64,000 nucleotides of DNA. Origin: Druceiella hillmani (Eukaryota > Arthropoda > Insecta > Lepidoptera > Hepialidae). Under the pieces are notes generated by a model. It had not been told where the DNA came from. It saw nothing but the letters and a program-made list of their open reading frames with translations, and ran no database searches. Of this stretch, positions 1 through 64,000 are shown piece after piece (positions within the stretch are counted from its first letter, which is position 1; every line of letters begins with the position of its first letter). The stretch lies in the NCBI GenBank assembly GCA_039881145.1, contig JAYKKI010000006.1, positions 6,890,501 to 6,954,500 of the forward strand, in the 5' to 3' direction. Made by a program: the position numbers and the translations under genes.

Positions 1-58600
<58,600 letters not shown>

Positions 58601-58795
58601 TACTGAGATCGAGTCTTACGTCGTCTTAAAGACAGTCTTTCGGCGTTTGCAGTTCATTTATTAAGCAAATATCGTATTGTGGAATCGATTTATGTCATAT
58701 GATTGACAGTTTTTTGGTGTGTACATTATGTGTAGTTGACGATTGTTGTATTGTGGAAACCATTCTATGTACAGTATAAGAAATTAATTTTGCCC

Positions 58796-58801
58796 AATAA
58801 A
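58796..58801 (+). terminator. Candidate poly(A) signal of neto (proximal)
   Basis: A canonical AATAAA lies 196 nt after the stop codon. It is followed by T/G-bearing sequence (CAGTTTGTATCG) and, within 35 nt, by a small perfect hairpin (CGTCGTT/AACGACG). Confidence 0.55.
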
Positions 58802-60148
58802 GGGACAGTTTGTATCGTCGTTTAAATAACGACGTAAATAATGTTATTGGATGATTTTGTATAATAATGTACGATTTGTATAATCGACAAATATTGGGTT
58901 ACAGAAGTCTATCGGATGGTTATTTAGCGTAAATTTTTGCACAGATTGAATCTTTGAAACATTCGTCAGATTACTTTAAATTCTTTTAAGCAATTAAGAC
59001 GATAGGCTACGTTGATCACATTTTTATACTCCTATGACAAAGTGTTTCGTAGTTTCATTTTTTATTTTTTATAATACTGAAAATTGTTTTACTGAATTGT
59101 ATAAAGGAATTGAATTATCGAAGCTCTGACCAATTGGATATTTCTACATAGGAAATAAATGTCTTTTTGAAGATATTTGATTACTCGATTCAGTTTTACA
59201 GAGCCTAAGGTTTTGAGTTTTGAAATAAGTGAACGAATGACAGAAAACGAGAGAAGCACTTACGTTTGATATTGCTATTATGCCGGAACTGGAGCTGATC
59301 AAAATTATTTGTGGTTATTTCTCTCTTGTAAGGTATATTTTGTATCAATTTTTTATTGAAGCTACTGCATTTTTTAATGTAAATTAATAAGCAACTATTT
59401 GTTACAAGTTTCCAAACTAAATAAGAATGCTTTAAATACCAAAATAACGGCCTCAGAGTTTATGTTTCTTAAAATAACGTTTGGTTTATTTTTTTGACTT
59501 GCCGTAATGTGGCATTTATTCAGGATTTTTTTGGAAAGTTTTAATATTATTGTACCGTTTGCTGTTAAGATCAAACACACTAGACAACTTTTGAAAATAT
59601 TATTGACGGTCCTGGTATTTCTGTGCTCGGTTTTTTATGTACTGAAGACGATTGCACTAAACACTGGTCCTTTAATTTTTGCGATATTTCTAATCCCTGG
59701 GATACGAGAACCAAGTAATGCTAAAGTGTGACGTATGTTACATTTTTCATAAAATTATTTAGTATTCATATATTTTAATAACAGTTTGTGGATTCTTTTG
59801 AAACGTATTATACGTCGTATTTCTAGTTTTATTTAATTTTCAAGGAGTGATCATTTCTAAACAGATATAAATATTTATATTTGGAATAATTGAAATTACG
59901 TAAATGGATAATGACTTCTTTTATGACTTCTTTTATGACAAGGCCACTAAATATTGTTTTAGATAATAAAGGATTATTGATACGTGGAAGTCAATCGCGA
60001 CTGCAAAGGAAAAACTAGTTTTATTTTGTCCATCAAAATTATGGAAGACATAGTTTTGTATTATCTCCATCATTAATTTGTATTAGATTATGGAACTGTT
60101 TAATTACACTCTTGTATAATTCGATGGATAATACAACACACGCTGTAC

Positions 60149-60154
60149 AATAAA
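60149..60154 (+). terminator. Candidate poly(A) signal of neto (distal)
   Basis: AATAAA lies about 1.55 kb after the stop codon, near the end of the non-repetitive stretch. It is an alternative 3' end if the UTR is long. Confidence 0.3.
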
Positions 60155-62726
60155 GAAATATGACTTATTCGTTAGATATATTTGCTATGTTGATATGATA
60201 AGTGCAGAATTTGTCTCCTGCGCTTGATTGATTTTAACATACAGTTTCTGTCGTATGCCCAGTATTTGTTCGACTATACATTTCGTATAATTTGCACAGT
60301 GCATGAGTTTCAGGGCAAATAATTTACTAGTACATTTGAGATACATGTGAAAGTGGATTTTGTAAAGCATGTGGTGTTTTAGTTTGTGTATGTATTTGTG
60401 TATAAGAAGAGGGCGCTAATATTAAAAAGATTATCTAAGGACAATGCCAGCCGGACCTTTGCATTATGTAGGATATTGGTGTACGTGGAAGTTTTAATTT
60501 CCTTGATTCCTTTATTTTATGCAAATCATGGAAATTTATAGTCGTTGTTTCGCAAAGGAAAAATAAATAACGAAAAACAGTATACCTGGAGAACTGGAAA
60601 CCCACTTTTAAAGTGACAAAATAACATAGCATCATCCAGTGCTAACTTGGTTAATTCTTTCGTACGATTTTATCGGAACAATTGATTCCCGTACCTAGTA
60701 TGAGGCGTATATATGACGTTAAGATAAAGATTGAAAAGGGACATATCGAATATGATCACATCCAATAAAATAGGCATCATAAAGGGTAAGTTGTGGGGAA
60801 AACTATGCATTTTCTTCCAGTGTATAACTAAAAATCAGTTAATGCAATGAAAATTCCACGATTAACGTTTATCATTGAATGGTAAATAAAATATATACTC
60901 TTATTTTATTTTTTACGAACCGCAACGTCTAAAACAAGAAATAGAAATTTTTCAAGTAAATTTTACAATATTCCTGTTTTCGGTACATTGGGGTAAGTGG
61001 TGATGAAAAATCTGGCATTGTCCTTAATTTTGTAGAAAAAAGGGCGCGCGACGAAATTTTAAATTTTATTTTATAAGGAAAATGTAATTTCATACTCATA
61101 AAATTTCTTTTGTACAGTTAGATTAAAAATCTTAATTGAAGTGTTCATGTCAAAATAATTAGGCAGTATTTTAAATGTTGGCCTCTGAATTATTTTTTTC
61201 TTTCACAATTGAAAGGAAGGAATTTTTTTTATTTTTCGACACTTTTTTGGTTTTTTTTTCTTTTTGACAAAACTTTTGAATTAATGTTTTTATTTGAAAT
61301 TATTTTTGGGTTTATAATTTTAGTATATAAACTAAAAAAAAATTGAAATGATCTTAAACAAAGTTACAAATTAGTTTATTCCTTATTTTGTAGGCACCTT
61401 TAAAAGCGTGCCTTTTACATATTTATTTATCTCCAAACGACGAGAGAAGTGAAACTTTTAATTGTAACATAAAATAAGAAGTAAATTGTAAAAATTATTA
61501 GATATCAATGATGATATAAAATATTCATATTTTTTGCACAATTTAATAAAAATTACGTCTTTTTTAAATGTTTGTATATAAATGGAATTAAAAATCGTAA
61601 ATTTATTAATAGTCTAAAATTTAATAACGTTACCATTTGTATTGTATTTTTTTTATTTACATTTAAAAATAAATAAAAATTTATAATAGATACGAACACT
61701 TAAAAAATACTTTCAATTAAATTATTATTATTGTTTATAAAGTTTAACATAATTGGTTAAGTATATTTTGTTGATTTTTTTAAAATAAATATTAGATTGT
61801 ATAAAATAAAACTATTTTGCAATACGCATACTTCCTAACCCCTTCCCTCGATCACTTCCCTTTATTTGTATTAAGACACATAGTAAATGAAAGTCGGTTA
61901 TATAAGTTTTGGATAAGTAAAAAATATTTTGTATTTATAAAAAATAAAAAAAATTAATGACGTAAGTTTTATATTTAAATGAAATTAAAAAACGAACGTT
62001 ATAAAAAAAAATACTGAAATACACATTTAGTGCACAAATCACATAATTTCAGTTTATTTTATATTTTATCTCTAACGTTTGCTATTTCTGTTTAGGTTTT
62101 TTCTAGTCTAGTTACTTTTGAGTGGTTTATCCAAGTATTAGAAATATTATAGAAAAGAACCCAAGATATATTTGTTAATTTGTGCTTTAAAATGCTTTCA
62201 TTTAAATCTTTAATTAATGGCTTCATTTAATCTCACACGATGTCCTTGAAAAAAATATCTATTAATTTCGCCAAATCTAATCAATTGCCAAAATCAAAAT
62301 TCAGGTGATAATTTGGTCTGCTTGTTGCTGCAGCTATGTAAAATTTAAATTTTCTCCATCAAACGATCTCTTAGAAAAGTGCCTACGATAGACGGACAGA
62401 TGAACACCGAAGTGATTTCAGAAATGTTCCACTTTGCGAATTTTGTTTTTAGACACAAAAACCAATTCCACAATAAAACCACTTGATATGAGAATTACAA
62501 GTTGTCATGTCCATCATGTAAGTATTTTAAAATTTAAACTGATGAACTAATCATATTATCACATAAATTATTTTATTTTTTTAAAAAGTACCAAGAGCAC
62601 GTCTTCCCTCCAGAAGCAAAAAAACTATATTTTAATATTTTTGACCTTTTCTAATCTATATATATGTTTTATCTGCATGTTTGTTAAAGCAATAAAACTG
62701 AATTAAACAAGGTTATAATTAAAATG

Positions 62727-62822
62727 ATGGTTGAGATTCAAATTGAACTCTGGACTACTGTTGTTCTGATCCAATTGAACTCTAGGCTACTGTGGAGATT
62801 CAAATTGAACTATAGCCTACTG
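62727..62822. repeat. Short degenerate tandem repeat, three copies
   Basis: GAGATTCAAATTGAACTCTG then GACTACTGT recurs near 62733, 62772 (shortened) and 62794. Confidence 0.7.
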
Positions 62823-62879
62823 TGGTAGTGTTACTGTTTAATGGTCAGCACTATTTAACAGTAACAGTACCACAGTACT
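62818..62879. other. 24-bp imperfect hairpin
   Basis: TACTGTGGTAGTGTTACTGT (plus TTAA) pairs with its inverse ending GTAACAGTACCACAGTA, 22 of 24 positions, loop about 14 nt. Confidence 0.75.
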
Positions 62880-63089
62880 GTTAGATACTTTAAATATACT
62901 GTTAAATATTACTTAAATAACGTGAAATTGAACGATTAACGCTCAATGGTAAAAAAGATGAAAAGGTGACAGAAGATTAGGAATTGATTAATGGGATTAT
63001 CGCAACTGTAAGAGGATTATCGCAATTCAGGTTAAAGTCTATTATTGAATATATTTGGCGTTAATTTTGTAGAAATTCATTGTTCCCCA

Positions 63090-63245
63090 TTAAATGAAAC
63101 TACGTGATGTAGTATTATTTCTACTTTCTTTAATATCAAATATCTTTGCCAATGGCCCTTTGCTAGCTTTGCAATGTAATACAACGAAACCTAGGTCGTG
63201 GTAAAGAAATTAAGAAATAATACTACATCACGTAGTTTTATTTAA
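63090..63245. mobile_element. Foldback MITE with TTAA ends, copy 2
   Basis: It begins TTAAATGAAACTACGTGATG and ends with its inverse CATCACGTAGTTTTATTTAA. It shares ACAACGAAACCTAGGTCGTG with copy 1 (21550-21740) but lacks most of that copy's central palindrome. Confidence 0.8.
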
Positions 63246-64000
63246 AGTCCAAGCTTAGATATAAGTTGCTTTTTTCCGGTCAAGGGTACTTATGAACTAC
63301 AAACATAATTACTGGACAAAAAATCGCTACATGAATAAAAATACAGGTAAGCGAAGCTGTGAAAAAAAGGTTGTTTTTATGCTTCATATTATTAATAATA
63401 GACTAATTAATGGTTTAACATAATTTACTAAATTTTGGCAAAAATATTTGAGAAAAACTGAATTTTCAATTTTTTCTCATCAGAACCAGCAAAGTGAAAG
63501 ATTCCTGTGGAATATTCACAAATAAAAAAATTATGCATTTCGATTAAATAAAATTGGTCCATAAATTTAGACACTAGACGAAATGATGGTCTCTCTAATA
63601 CAATACTTACCAACCAGTGGAAGCGCCTTTCTAGGGGGCGTAAAAAAATCATTAGGAGGGCCATTATATTCCGATATTCTAAAGAAAAAACCATTTTAAG
63701 TCTTATAACCACTCAATAATTCATTTGGTTGCATACAGGCGCAAACATCGCATTAATAAAACTGCATTATTTAATTATACATAATTTTGTTTAGGGATGA
63801 ATCCCAAAGTCTTCATTTATTGGATTATGCTTATAATTTAGAAATAAAAGTCGTGAAAATGTTATATTTTTTTATTGTAACAATGAAAAAAAATTAAAGA
63901 AGGTGACATGAATACATTTTTTAGAACCCAGGAGGAGAGGCTCGATACAAAAAAGATTGGGAATCTCTACCTAGCGTACATCTTCTTCATAGCGTATACA

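Larger units (their letters stand above)
58601..60170 (+). other. neto: neto 3' UTR (minimum to about 58820, possibly to about 60170)
   Basis: The sequence after the stop codon is unique, without the arrays that fill the introns. AATAAA occurs at 58796-58801, 59154-59159 and 60149-60154. If the first is used the UTR is about 220 nt; if the last, about 1.57 kb. Which one is used cannot be told from sequence alone. Confidence 0.6.
60171..64000. other. 3' flank of neto
   Basis: 3.8 kb of AT-rich intergenic sequence, or very long UTR. It includes a small repeat with hairpin (62727-62879), a foldback MITE (63090-63245) and unclassified element-like sequence after 63590 (AACCAGTGGAAGCGCC; GATTGGGAATCTC). 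TAGACGGACAGATGAACACC at 62390 is related to CAGACGGACGGATGGACGCC at 11668, a dispersed-repeat segment. No gene was recognised. Confidence 0.75.

Noticed and set aside
63428..63712. 94-codon minus-strand frame in the 3' flank
   Set aside because: No domain recognised; neighbouring sequence (CCAGTGGAAGCGCC, GGGGGCG) looks like a mobile-element end, and there is no promoter or poly(A) support.

Overview
The window is a piece of an AT-rich insect nuclear genome, almost certainly a moth or butterfly. The evidence is intron-exon structure with GT-AG splice sites, small Helitrons with CTAG 3' ends, an element bounded by AGGGTTCYGT/ACGGAACCCT, the CCGACTTCAAAAAAAGG repeat, foldback MITEs, decayed non-LTR retrotransposon tails, and many long TA microsatellites. 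The species cannot be named from the sequence alone.

One protein-coding gene fills the + strand from before base 1 to about base 58,800. I read it as neto (neuropilin and tolloid-like), a single-pass membrane auxiliary subunit of ionotropic glutamate receptors. Twelve coding exons can be placed: <1-422, 2019-2104, 3912-4086, 6924-7084, 9527-9624, 25000-25130, 30308-30429, 33652-33789, 35279-35464, 36289-36469, 50807-50950 and 58512-58600. All splice phases agree, and the join from base 2 is 1,932 nt, giving 643 residues and a TGA stop. In order, the protein has a basic pro-region, CUB1, CUB2, one LDL-receptor class A module, a transmembrane helix and a cytoplasmic tail of about 210 residues. 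The start codon and signal peptide lie upstream of the window. A 3' UTR follows, with AATAAA at 58796.

More than 95% of the window is intron or 3' flank, and most recognisable structure there is repetitive. Intron 3 holds a dead RTE-like retrotransposon tail, and intron 4 a five-copy 142-bp array. Intron 5 (15.4 kb) has two LINE C-terminal remnants, a Helitron, a TTAA foldback MITE, an 89-nt hairpin and two GC-rich unique patches. Intron 6 has a 29-copy 45-bp minisatellite open on both strands and a second Helitron family. Intron 7 has an array alternating 46- and 47-bp units. Intron 10 (14.3 kb) has several tandem arrays, an antisense LINE tail, a complete AGGGTTCYGT element, a probable piggyBac-like remnant, a Helitron beside TA arrays and a mariner fragment. 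Intron 11 has a 19-copy 165-bp satellite. Two inverted copies of one TIR-like element lie in introns 8 and 11, each with a TA run at the same internal place.

I found no second host gene, RNA gene or CRISPR array, and no clear new gene system. The points most worth a second look are a tandem splice donor that would insert eight residues between CUB2 and the LDLa module, the homogenised 165-bp satellite with older variants at both edges, the minisatellite ending in an inverted unit, and several strong intronic hairpins.
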